Source of the DNA: Nocardioidaceae bacterium
Lineage (GTDB): Bacteria; Actinomycetota; Actinomycetes; Propionibacteriales; Nocardioidaceae
Length of the DNA: 10,560 nt
Reading direction: 5' to 3'
NCBI GenBank assembly: GCA_013698435.1
Contig: JACCVA010000374.1
Coordinates: 1 to 10,560 of the forward strand
Positions 1 through 6,098 of this stretch are shown here, piece after piece. Every line of letters begins with the position of its first letter. The first letter of the stretch is position 1. Below the pieces are notes generated by a model. It made no database searches. It was not told the origin of the DNA and worked only from the letters and a program-made list of their open reading frames with translations. Made by a program: the position numbers and the translations under genes.

Positions 1-1
1 C

Positions 2-754
2 GTCGCCGTCCTCGCGGTGGCGTTCGTGGTTGCGCTGAAGATCCACAAGCACGCCGGGGTCGACGTCGCCTGGGGTCTCGGCTTCGCCGTGGTGGCGCTG
101 GTGTCGTTCCTGGTCTCGACCGGCGCCGGCGACGACGCGCGTCGCGCCCTCATCACGACGCTCACGGTCGTCTGGGGCGTCCGGCTGGGTGTCCACATCG
201 CCAGCCGGTCCATCGGCAAGGGTGAGGACCCCCGCTACGAGGTTGTGCTGAAGAACGCGCCGGGCAACCCCCAGCTGTTCGCACTGCGCCGGATCTACCT
301 CAGCCAGGCCGCCATCATGTGGTTCGTCTCGCTGCCGGTACAGGTGGCCAGCTTCGAGACGCCGGGGCTTGGGATCGTCGCCTGGACCGGCGTCGCGGTG
401 TGGGTGGTCGGCTTCTTCTTCGAGACGGTGGGCGACTGGCAGCTGTCACGCTTCCGCAACGACCCCCAGACGGACGGCCGAGTGCTTGACACCGGCCTGT
501 GGCGCTACACCCGCCATCCGAACTACTTCGGGGACGCGTGCGTCTGGTGGGGTCTGTCGCTGATCGCGTTCGACGCCTGGCCGGGCATCCTCACGCTCCT
601 CTCGCCGATCGCCATGACCTGGCTGCTCGCCAAGGGCACCGGCAAACCGCTGCTCGAGAAGGACATGGGCGATCGCCGACCCGACTACGCCGACTACGTC
701 CGACGCACGAGCGGCTTCGTTCCGCTCCCGCCCAAGAAGCTCCACACCCCCTGA
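2..754 (+). CDS. DUF1295 / steroid 5-alpha-reductase-like membrane protein, 5'-truncated by window edge
   Basis: Integral membrane enzyme of the DUF1295 family, related to steroid 5-alpha-reductases and isoprenylcysteine methyltransferases; the substrate in bacteria is not settled. The reading frame is open from base 2. A GTG at 17 is the first possible start in view, but the codons before it (VAVLA) continue the first hydrophobic helix, so the true start is probably outside the window. Counting from the GTG, the family signature TGLWRYTRHPNYFGD lies at about residues 159-173, preceded by FFETVGDWQL near 134-143. The C-terminus carries the usual TGKPLLEKD and RPDYADYVRRTSGFVPLPP segments. Hydrophobic stretches at about 18-34, 45-62, 97-112, 119-137 and 177-205 fit a polytopic protein. 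In many actinobacteria this family follows a cyclopropane-fatty-acid-synthase-like methyltransferase, so lipid modification is plausible; the upstream genes are not visible here. Family assignment is firm, function is not. Confidence 0.9.
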   Translation, partial: VAVLAVAFVVALKIHKHAGVDVAWGLGFAVVALVSFLVSTGAGDDARRALITTLTVVWGVRLGVHIASRSIGKGEDPRYEVVLKNAPGNPQLFALRRIYLSQAAIMWFVSLPVQVASFETPGLGIVAWTGVAVWVVGFFFETVGDWQLSRFRNDPQTDGRVLDTGLWRYTRHPNYFGDACVWWGLSLIAFDAWPGILTLLSPIAMTWLLAKGTGKPLLEKDMGDRRPDYADYVRRTSGFVPLPPKKLHTP

Positions 755-785
755 GGCTCCACCCTTCAAGAAAGGCCACACGACC

Positions 786-1244
786 ATGAAGACGATCAAA
801 GCCGGCCAGCAAGCTCCGATGTTCGACCTCCCGACGCAGAGCGGTGAACGGCTCAGACTCGACACCCTGCTGGCACAGGGTCCGGTCGTGCTCTTCTTCT
901 ACCCCGCTGCCTCGTCGGGGGGCTGCACCAAGGAAGCCTGTCACTTCCGCGACCTCGGACCCGACTTCGAAGCGGTAGGCGCGCAGCGGGTGGGCATCAG
1001 TGTCGACGACGTCGCTGCTCAGAGGGGCTTCGCCGACTCACACAGCCTCGGCTACCCCTTGCTCTCGGACACCGATGGTGAGATCGCGGCGGCGTACGGC
1101 GTCAAACGCAAGTACGTGTCGCCGGTCAAGCGGGCGACGTTCGTGATCGGCTCCGACGGCACGATCCAAGACGTCATCACCAGCGAGCTCAACTTCACCG
1201 CGCACGCCGAGAAGGCACTCGCCACCCTGCGGCCGGCGAGCTGA
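786..1244 (+). CDS. Peroxiredoxin, BCP/AhpC-TSA type
   Basis: A 152-residue thiol peroxidase of the thioredoxin fold that reduces hydrogen peroxide and organic hydroperoxides in the cytoplasm. The peroxidatic site reads P40-x3-S44-x2-C47, followed by TKEAC, so the peroxidatic cysteine is Cys47. Cys52, five residues on, sits where the resolving cysteine of E. coli Bcp does. The conserved arginine is Arg116 in KRATFVIG. Length matches the BCP/PrxQ class, and no signal peptide is present. The ATG at 786 is preceded by the purine-rich AAGAAAGG at 768-775, about ten bases away. The gene follows the DUF1295 gene by only 31 bases on the same strand, suggesting co-transcription. Its stop faces the end of a minus-strand membrane-protein gene. 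I recognise the family confidently; a bcp symbol would be reasonable but is not assigned because several paralogues are usual. Confidence 0.92.
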   Translation: MKTIKAGQQAPMFDLPTQSGERLRLDTLLAQGPVVLFFYPAASSGGCTKEACHFRDLGPDFEAVGAQRVGISVDDVAAQRGFADSHSLGYPLLSDTDGEIAAAYGVKRKYVSPVKRATFVIGSDGTIQDVITSELNFTAHAEKALATLRPAS

Positions 1245-1251
1245 CCAGGCG

Positions 1252-1267
1252 GGCGGACCGGACCGCC
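1252..1267. terminator. Possible bidirectional terminator hairpin between convergent genes
   Basis: GGCGG at 1252-1256 and CCGCC at 1263-1267 form a perfect 5-bp GC stem with a 6-base loop. It starts 7 bases after the peroxiredoxin stop and lies 16 bases from the stop of the convergent membrane-protein gene. There is no T-tract on either strand, and short GC stems are common by chance in DNA this GC-rich, so the call rests mainly on position. Confidence 0.3.
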
Positions 1268-1283
1268 GGGGACGAGTGGTCGA

Positions 1284-1787
1284 CTAGCTGTCGCGCATCA
1301 TGGCGGCGATAAGCCGCTGCCACCGCCGGTCCTTCCAGCGCTGACGGGCTCCGGAGATCCAGAAGCCGGTGTAGCAGCAGACCTGAAACGCTGCGAGGAG
1401 GTACCAGGCCGCGCCGGCCGTCACCGGGATCTGCGCATCAGCCAGTCGCTCGAGCCCGACGCTGACGACGTAGAACGACTGGCTGCTCGCGACCACGAGA
1501 GCGGCGGCACCCCACCAGATGCTGTGCTGCGCGCAACGGCGTATCGGCCAGACCAAGAACGTGGCGAGGACCAGCCATTCCAGTCGAACGACCTGGCTGA
1601 TCGGGGAGGACTGGTTCACGAACGACTCCGGCGGCAAAGCCAGAGCCACGACGACGGCCCAGCACATGGCGACGGCTGCGAACCAGCCGAGCCCGATCCA
1701 ACCGGAGACGTCGTCGGGCAGCACCAGCGACGGCTCCTCGGTGCCATGGCTCGGGGAGCGGCGCGCGTCTGCCTCGTCGAAGGCCAT
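1284..1787 (-). CDS. Hypothetical four-helix membrane protein
   Basis: A 167-residue protein I do not recognise. After a polar N-terminus of about 28 residues there are four hydrophobic segments, at about 30-51, 66-82, 89-111 and 122-145. A strongly basic C-terminal tail follows (RQRWKDRRWQRL near 148-159) and is probably cytoplasmic. Tryptophans cluster at the helix ends, and no catalytic motif is visible. The ATG at 1787 has only a weak purine-rich sequence (GATGGG) just upstream. The gene lies 62 bases downstream of the M4 protease gene on the same strand and may be the last member of that unit, or may have its own promoter in the gap. Coding status is supported by the membrane-protein composition and by the absence of a better frame on either strand. 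Function is unknown. Confidence 0.65.
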   Translation of the reverse strand: MAFDEADARRSPSHGTEEPSLVLPDDVSGWIGLGWFAAVAMCWAVVVALALPPESFVNQSSPISQVVRLEWLVLATFLVWPIRRCAQHSIWWGAAALVVASSQSFYVVSVGLERLADAQIPVTAGAAWYLLAAFQVCCYTGFWISGARQRWKDRRWQRLIAAMMRDS

Positions 1788-1849
1788 GACCCATCGTCAC
1801 CCGGACTCCGACAAAGGCGACGGGTGAAGGATCGATTGAAACCCGATCT

Positions 1850-3229
1850 TTACCTGGTGTCGTCGAGGACGAGGGAGGCGAGCAGTCGTAGGTCGTCGGT
1901 CAGCTGATGCTCCTGCACGACCACCTCGCGCCCGTCAACGGTGAAGACGTAGATGAATCGGTCGGGTTGGGTGTGGCTCGGTTTGATCGACGCGAAGTCG
2001 ATCCGCGACACCAGCGCGCGTACTTCAGGGCTTCGCGGATCGTCGGGACGCAGCTCGCCCTGCGCTGTTCGCCCGGCGAAACCGCCGCTGCGACGGACGT
2101 GGACGATGTCGATGGGTGAGCCTGGTGCGGGCGCCGGCGCCGCGACCCCGGGTGTCACCCCTACGGCGTGCCACGCTTCGGTGACTGCGGTGACGACCTC
2201 GGTGCCCGCGCCGCCGATCTGCTCAGCGGCGTCGATGGTGGCCTGGGCGAAGCGGGCGAAGTCGGTGTCGGCGACGACGGCGCCGCCGGTGAGCGCCCGG
2301 TACCAGATCGGTCCGGCCACCTCCCAGCTGTGGCCGCCGAGTGCGGTCGCCGCCAGAGCGAACGCACGGTTCGGGATGCCGGAGTTGATGTGCACACCGC
2401 CGTTGTCGTCCGTCGTCGTGACGTAGTCCTGCACGTGGGCGACCTGCGGGTCCTTGCCGAGGGTGGGGTCGTCGTAGGCGGTCCCGGGATCCTTCATCGA
2501 GCGCAATGCGCGGCCTTGCACCGCCGGCTGGAAGATCCCCGCCCCGATCAGCCAGTCCGCCTCATCGGCGGGTTGGTCGAGCAGGCGCTGCTTGACGCAG
2601 CTGGCGAAGACGTCCGAGACCGACTCGTTGAGCGCGCCGGGCTGGCCTTGGTAGGTCAGTCGTGCGGTGAACTGGGTGACGGCGTGGGTGAACTCGTGCG
2701 CCAGGACGTCGACCGGCTTGGTGAACCGGTCGAACACGCGGCCGTCGCCGTCGCCGAAGACGAGCTGGTGACCGTCCCAGAATGCGTTGTCGTAGTCGCG
2801 TTCGTAGTGGACAGTGACAACCACCGGAGCACCCAGGTCGTCGAAGGAGGCGCGTGCCAGCACGTCGGCGTAGAAGCTGACGGTCGCTTCGGTGCCGGCA
2901 TACGCCTCGTCAACCGCGTCGTCGCCCGAAGGGGCGTCACCGGTGCTGCGGATACGCTCACCTGGCAGGGTGGCGCCGTTGGCGGCGTCGTGAATCGTCC
3001 ACGCCGTCTGTGGAGCCGTCACCCCCACGCTGTCACCGGGGCGGCCGGCGGGCGTCTCGGCCGCGGCGGTGACGCCGGCGTACGAGATGTGGTCGACGGC
3101 AGCACGTCGCGAACGCAGCCGGTCGTCGACCTCCAGCGTCGAGCGACAAGACGACCGGGCAGGGAAGTCGCTGTGCTCGCCGGCCAGCCGCCGCAAGAGG
3201 TAGGGCGGGATGAACTGACACCGCGTCAT
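1850..3229 (-). CDS. M4 (protealysin-type) metallopeptidase with C-terminal emfourin-like inhibitor domain
   Basis: A 459-residue zinc endopeptidase of the thermolysin family. The N-terminus carries the FIPPYLLRRLA motif (residues 6-16) typical of the short propeptide of protealysin-like M4 enzymes. There is no signal peptide, which fits the intracellular or non-classically exported protealysin group. The catalytic core shows the NAFWDG substrate strand (148-153), the zinc motif HEFTH (178-182, Glu179 catalytic), and the third ligand Glu202 with Asp206 in NESVSD. The DNGGVH segment supplies Asp275 and His280, equivalent to thermolysin Asp226 and His231. A Pro/Ala linker (about 359-372) leads to residues 373-459, which resemble emfourin, the protein inhibitor of protealysin: a strand with RRSGGFAG, a LVSRIDF helix end, PDRFIYVFTV and a C-terminal helix. 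The ATG at 3229 is chosen over an upstream start at 3325 because it begins exactly at the conserved propeptide, has GGTGAGG overlapping the preceding stop, and lies 5 bases after that stop. M4 assignment is certain; emfourin assignment is by pattern. Confidence 0.93.
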   Translation of the reverse strand: MTRCQFIPPYLLRRLAGEHSDFPARSSCRSTLEVDDRLRSRRAAVDHISYAGVTAAAETPAGRPGDSVGVTAPQTAWTIHDAANGATLPGERIRSTGDAPSGDDAVDEAYAGTEATVSFYADVLARASFDDLGAPVVVTVHYERDYDNAFWDGHQLVFGDGDGRVFDRFTKPVDVLAHEFTHAVTQFTARLTYQGQPGALNESVSDVFASCVKQRLLDQPADEADWLIGAGIFQPAVQGRALRSMKDPGTAYDDPTLGKDPQVAHVQDYVTTTDDNGGVHINSGIPNRAFALAATALGGHSWEVAGPIWYRALTGGAVVADTDFARFAQATIDAAEQIGGAGTEVVTAVTEAWHAVGVTPGVAAPAPAPGSPIDIVHVRRSGGFAGRTAQGELRPDDPRSPEVRALVSRIDFASIKPSHTQPDRFIYVFTVDGREVVVQEHQLTDDLRLLASLVLDDTR

Positions 3230-3234
3230 CTGCC

Positions 3235-4218
3235 TCACCGGTCCCGACCGGTGCTGAGCCACGCCAGGAACGACGTCGGCGATGCCCCCGTCTCGATCTG
3301 CCCGACGACCTCCGCCGTCATCCACGCCCGAAGCTCACGCAGCCGAGGAGAACAAGCCAACGCCAACAGCTCCCGGCGTTCACTCAGGGTGTCGGCAGCG
3401 GTCAGGGTCTCCTCCAGCAGCCGGACGTCGGCAGTCATCGAGCGGGGCACCTCGAGGTCGAACGTCACGAGCTCCTTGCCCTGCGCTGCTGCGTCCAGCA
3501 CGGCCAGCCGCGCGAGATAACGCGAAGGCGCCAACCGGTCCATCAGGCCGGTGATCACGTCCCCCAGCAGCGCCGTTGTCGGCTTGGCCGCCGCCGTGTC
3601 GGAGCCGAGAAGCTGGAACTCTCGGACCAGCTCGTCGAGGTGGTGGTCGAAGGTCAACGCAAGCTCGACGGGGCAGTCGATGATCTCGATCACGCTCGAG
3701 TCCGGCGGCGGCACTGCGCCGAGACGCTGCCCGGGCGCGAGGATCGACTCCGGCAACCGGTTGCGTACGGCGTCGTCACCCTCGGCCAGCTCGGCCCAGG
3801 TCAACGTGCCACCGGCGGTCCGCTCCACCCCCCAGGCGTCAGCGAGGCTGGCGACGATGACGAGCCCGCGGCCGGTGGCGTGCTCGGTGTCGGCATCGGA
3901 GTCGGCGATCCGGGCGTGGCCCGGCGACCGGCCCGACTGCGGTGTGAGGACCTCGATAGGGCGAGCCCCCTCATCCCAGACGCTGATCCGGACGGCGTCC
4001 GGCCGCTCGCTCATCACCACCTCGACGTACTCACTGCCGCTGTGCAGAGTTGCGTTCGAAGTGAGCTCGGTCACGCACAGCGCAGCGTCGTCGACCAGCT
4101 CCTCGTGACCCCAGTCGTGGAGGCCGTCCTGGACGAAGCGGCGAATGCCCGGGACGCTCGCCGGGTGGGCCGTCAGGCGGAGCCGGAGCTCGCGCCCGAC
4201 GCCGCCGGTCGATGACAT
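3235..4218 (-). CDS. RsbW-like ATP-binding protein (GHKL/HATPase_c_2) with unassigned C-terminal domain
   Basis: A 327-residue cytoplasmic protein. Residues about 10-145 form a GHKL ATPase of the anti-sigma-factor/serine kinase type: the N box ELTSNA at 51-56 with Asn55 for magnesium, the G1 box DEG at 82-84, and the G2 box ATGRGLVIV at 115-123. Such domains in actinobacteria usually bind sigma factors or anti-anti-sigma partners and may phosphorylate the latter. Residues about 155-327 are mostly helical, with FDHHLDELVREF near 190-201 and many charged leucine-rich segments; I cannot assign this half to a family. The ATG at 4218 is preferred because the ATPase fold begins just after it, and longer extensions of the frame run into the EamA gene. 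No strong Shine-Dalgarno is visible. The stop at 3235-3237 lies 5 bases before the M4 protease start, implying translational coupling. A 73-base gap separates it from the upstream transporter gene. Confidence 0.88.
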   Translation of the reverse strand: MSSTGGVGRELRLRLTAHPASVPGIRRFVQDGLHDWGHEELVDDAALCVTELTSNATLHSGSEYVEVVMSERPDAVRISVWDEGARPIEVLTPQSGRSPGHARIADSDADTEHATGRGLVIVASLADAWGVERTAGGTLTWAELAEGDDAVRNRLPESILAPGQRLGAVPPPDSSVIEIIDCPVELALTFDHHLDELVREFQLLGSDTAAAKPTTALLGDVITGLMDRLAPSRYLARLAVLDAAAQGKELVTFDLEVPRSMTADVRLLEETLTAADTLSERRELLALACSPRLRELRAWMTAEVVGQIETGASPTSFLAWLSTGRDR

Positions 4219-4248
4219 GCGCTTATGATGCCACCGCGCTTGCGGCGA

Positions 4249-4264
4249 GGGTAACCCCACGTGG
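4249..4264. promoter_or_regulatory. Two abutting palindromes upstream of the RsbW-like gene
   Basis: GGGTAACCC at 4249-4257 is a dyad with one central base. It abuts CCACGTGG at 4257-4264, a perfect 8-base palindrome. They sit 31-46 bases upstream of the minus-strand ATG at 4218, where an operator or promoter-proximal site would be expected. No -10/-35 pair is convincing and no regulator is encoded nearby, so this is a candidate site only. Confidence 0.25.
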
Positions 4265-4291
4265 TCGCATGTCGACGCACGGCGAGGCCCG

Positions 4292-5143
4292 TCACGATTC
4301 GGGAGCCGCCGTCGCGTCGTCGGCACCCGGCCCGCGTTCGAACCGGGCAAGGGTGATCGCGCCGAGTGCGGTGACGAACAGGGCGCCGACGGCGGCCACG
4401 GCCCAGCCTCCACGGACGGCGTCGTCGAGGACGACGATCCCGACCACGGCAGGCGCGAGTGTCTGCATGACGACCACCGGCGCGGTGGCAACGGTGACCG
4501 ACCCTCGCTGCAGAGCGAGCGAGTACAGCACGAAGGCCAGCCCGCCACTGATCGGCAGCGCGTACGCCGCCGGCGCGTCCCAGAGTGCGGCCGGGGTGTA
4601 GCCCGGCAGGATCCGCGCGGCGACACCGCTGCCGGCGAAACCGAGGCCGGCGAGGAACCCGAGCACGGTGGAGGCGAGCGAACTGTGCGAGCGCGCAGCC
4701 AGCAGGCCCAGAGCCGCAACCACCACGATGCAGGCATAGAGCCAGCCGACGAAGCCTGGCGGTGGGTCGTCAGTGCCGATGTCTCCGGAGGCACCGGCCA
4801 GCACGGCGAGACCGACCGTCACGGCGGCGACCGCGGCCCAGTCCAGCGCGCTGAGCCGCTCCCACAGCAGCCACGTGGCCAGCACAGCCGTGAAGGCCAG
4901 GCTCGCCGAGATGGCCGCCTGCGACAGGTAGAGGGGGATCATGCGCAAGGACACGAAGTGCAGGGCGAAACCGACGAGGTTGAGACCGATGGCGAGCACG
5001 AACAGCGGTTGCCTCAGCAGCCTCACCAACGTGCCGGGTTGGAAGCCGACGACGGGTTGTCGGCGTACGGCGGTGGCCTGCAGGACAGCCGCGGCCCCGA
5101 AGACCGCCGCCGCCGCCAGCGCAGCCACAAATCCCAGCGACAT
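4292..5143 (-). CDS. EamA/DMT-superfamily membrane transporter
   Basis: A 283-residue polytopic membrane protein of the drug/metabolite transporter type. Hydrophobic segments are visible at about 2-22, 46-63, 68-92, 103-118, 132-150, 157-176, 194-211, 218-238 and 246-264; a tenth may be hidden in the first half. The segment SQAAISASLAFTAVLATW (75-91 region) followed by LLWERLSALDWAAVAAVTVGL resembles the end of an EamA repeat, and the second half has the matching APVVVMQTLAPAVVGIVVLDD region near 221-241. The acidic, Ala-rich C-terminus lies outside the membrane. The ATG at 5143 overlaps the stop of the upstream CDP-alcohol phosphotransferase gene by one base (TGATG) and has GAGGA three bases upstream, so translation is probably coupled. 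The substrate cannot be read from the sequence. DMT transporters include the choline permease LicB, which fits the neighbour's likely choline use, but this is inference. Confidence 0.85.
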   Translation of the reverse strand: MSLGFVAALAAAAVFGAAAVLQATAVRRQPVVGFQPGTLVRLLRQPLFVLAIGLNLVGFALHFVSLRMIPLYLSQAAISASLAFTAVLATWLLWERLSALDWAAVAAVTVGLAVLAGASGDIGTDDPPPGFVGWLYACIVVVAALGLLAARSHSSLASTVLGFLAGLGFAGSGVAARILPGYTPAALWDAPAAYALPISGGLAFVLYSLALQRGSVTVATAPVVVMQTLAPAVVGIVVLDDAVRGGWAVAAVGALFVTALGAITLARFERGPGADDATAAPES

Positions 5144-5895
5144 CAGTCCTCGAGGTCGGCAGCGATGGCGGCCCGCGACAACCGCTTGGCCGGCCCCCAG
5201 GGCAAGGCCAACGTCAGGTAGAGGGACAGTCCCGCGTAGTAGACCAGGTACGCCAGCGACAGCAGCACCACGACCGGGTTGGGGTCGGGGGCCTGCGCAA
5301 GCAGCACGGCGTACGTGATCAGCCAACCGCCGGTGAAGGCGATGTTGAGGGTGCGGAAGAACCGAGTGCGGGAGGGGTAGACATACCGGACCGGCACGAA
5401 GACGAGGATCGTGCAGACGACCAGGATCACCGACGTCGTCACCTTGCCCAGGTCGAGCACGAACACGTAGAACGCGACGACGTTCCAGTAGCTCGGGAAG
5501 CCCAGGAAGAAGTGGTCAGCCGTCTTCGCGTCGGTTCGGCAGAACTGGTAGCTGGAGGCCAACAGCGGCAGCACCGCCAGCGCGACACCGAAGGCTCCAC
5601 CCGGGAGACGGTGGGTGACCCAGAGGAGCACCATCGGCGCGAACGCGTACGTCAGGTAGTCGACGATGTCGTCGAGCCGGGCACCGTCGAAGGTCGGGAT
5701 CGTCTCACTGACCCGCAGCCGGCGGGCGATCATGCCGTCGGTGCCGTCGATGATGAGCGCCGCCAGCGACAACCACAGCGCCCGCTCGACCGCGCCGTCG
5801 AAGGCGGCAACCACGATGAGGAAGCCGAAGACCGTTCCGGTGGCGGTATACGCGTGCAGCGCCATTCCGGCCAGACGAAGCCGGGTGGAGGGCAC
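5143..5895 (-). CDS. CDP-alcohol phosphatidyltransferase, phosphatidylcholine-synthase-like
   Basis: Membrane enzyme of the CDP-alcohol phosphotransferase family. The active-site motif is complete: D50-x2-D53-G54-x2-A57-R58, then twelve residues, G71-x3-D75-x3-D79. The twelve-residue spacer, where most family members have eight, is typical of phosphatidylcholine synthase (Pcs), which joins CDP-diacylglycerol and choline. Further Pcs-like stretches are DGARLDDIVDYLTY (70-83), HFFLGFPSYWNVVAFYVF (128-145) and FVPVRYVYPSRTRFFRTLN (166-184). About seven to eight hydrophobic helices follow. The start is uncertain. A GTG at 5895 gives 250 residues and a short basic N-terminus before the first helix, as in homologues. 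An ATG at 6042 would add 49 residues rich in Arg, Cys and Gly that look non-coding, and an ATG at 5865 would leave almost nothing before helix one. Pcs activity has been shown mainly in proteobacteria, so choline specificity here is inferred. The gene is coupled to the downstream transporter by a one-base overlap. Confidence 0.85.
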   Translation of the reverse strand: MPSTRLRLAGMALHAYTATGTVFGFLIVVAAFDGAVERALWLSLAALIIDGTDGMIARRLRVSETIPTFDGARLDDIVDYLTYAFAPMVLLWVTHRLPGGAFGVALAVLPLLASSYQFCRTDAKTADHFFLGFPSYWNVVAFYVFVLDLGKVTTSVILVVCTILVFVPVRYVYPSRTRFFRTLNIAFTGGWLITYAVLLAQAPDPNPVVVLLSLAYLVYYAGLSLYLTLALPWGPAKRLSRAAIAADLED

Positions 5896-6098
5896 AAACG
5901 AGGGGTCGGCTACCTCTCGAGTCGTCAGGGTGACCCCCAGCCGTGATGTCGTGCAGCGCGTTCCGCGCCGGTCACCGAGTCTCCCACATCGCCCGCGCGC
6001 TTCCCCGGCGAGACAACGCCGAAGATGCGAAAATCGCCACATGGTCCCCGGGTGCGTGGCGACAGTTCGCCGGTGCTCCGGCCTGACGCGGCGACGCC
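5896..6098. other. Divergent intergenic region between phosphotransferase and ligase genes
   Basis: This 203-base gap must hold the promoters of both flanking genes. It has the only clearly A/T-richer patch nearby (GCGAAAATCGC at 6027-6037) and inverted repeats at 5929-5935/5970-5976 (GGTGACC/GGTCACC) and 6034-6040/6056-6062. I could not place a convincing -10/-35 pair or an SOS (LexA) box. If the phosphotransferase really starts at the ATG at 6042, the gap shrinks to 56 bases. Confidence 0.5.
6034..6062. repeat. Perfect inverted repeat upstream of the ligase gene
   Basis: TCGCCAC at 6034-6040 is the exact reverse complement of GTGGCGA at 6056-6062, with 15 bases between. It begins 65 bases before the ligase ATG. 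It could be an operator or an RNA hairpin in the 5' leader of either divergent gene. Chance occurrence is possible in GC-rich DNA. Confidence 0.35.

Noticed and set aside
1830..1848. Inverted repeats near 1797-1848 (TCACCCG/CGGGTGA and GATCG/CGATC) as a terminator of the M4 gene
   Set aside because: The stems are short with long loops (17 and 9 bases), lack a U-tract, and the downstream gene is on the same strand, so termination is not well supported.
3230..3325. Upstream extension of the M4 protease frame by 32 codons
   Set aside because: It lies inside the ATPase gene, and the conserved propeptide motif begins just after the ATG at 3229, which has its own ribosome site.
2168..3520. 450-codon open frame on the plus strand across the M4 protease gene
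   Set aside because: It is antisense to a gene with intact catalytic motifs, has no recognisable domain and has a composition typical of the complement of GC-rich coding DNA.
4249..4254. GGGTAA on the plus strand as a SigF/SigB-type -10 element
   Set aside because: It points along the plus strand, where no gene follows, and no matching -35 (GTTT-like) element is at the right distance.
4219..4794. 192-codon upstream extension of the ATPase frame
   Set aside because: It overlaps the EamA gene in another frame, is rich in Arg, Ser and Pro, and precedes the ATPase fold without similarity to it.
5144..5326. 61-codon upstream extension of the EamA frame
   Set aside because: It lies inside the phosphotransferase gene; the overlapping TGATG start with GAGGA upstream is the better start and begins directly at helix one.
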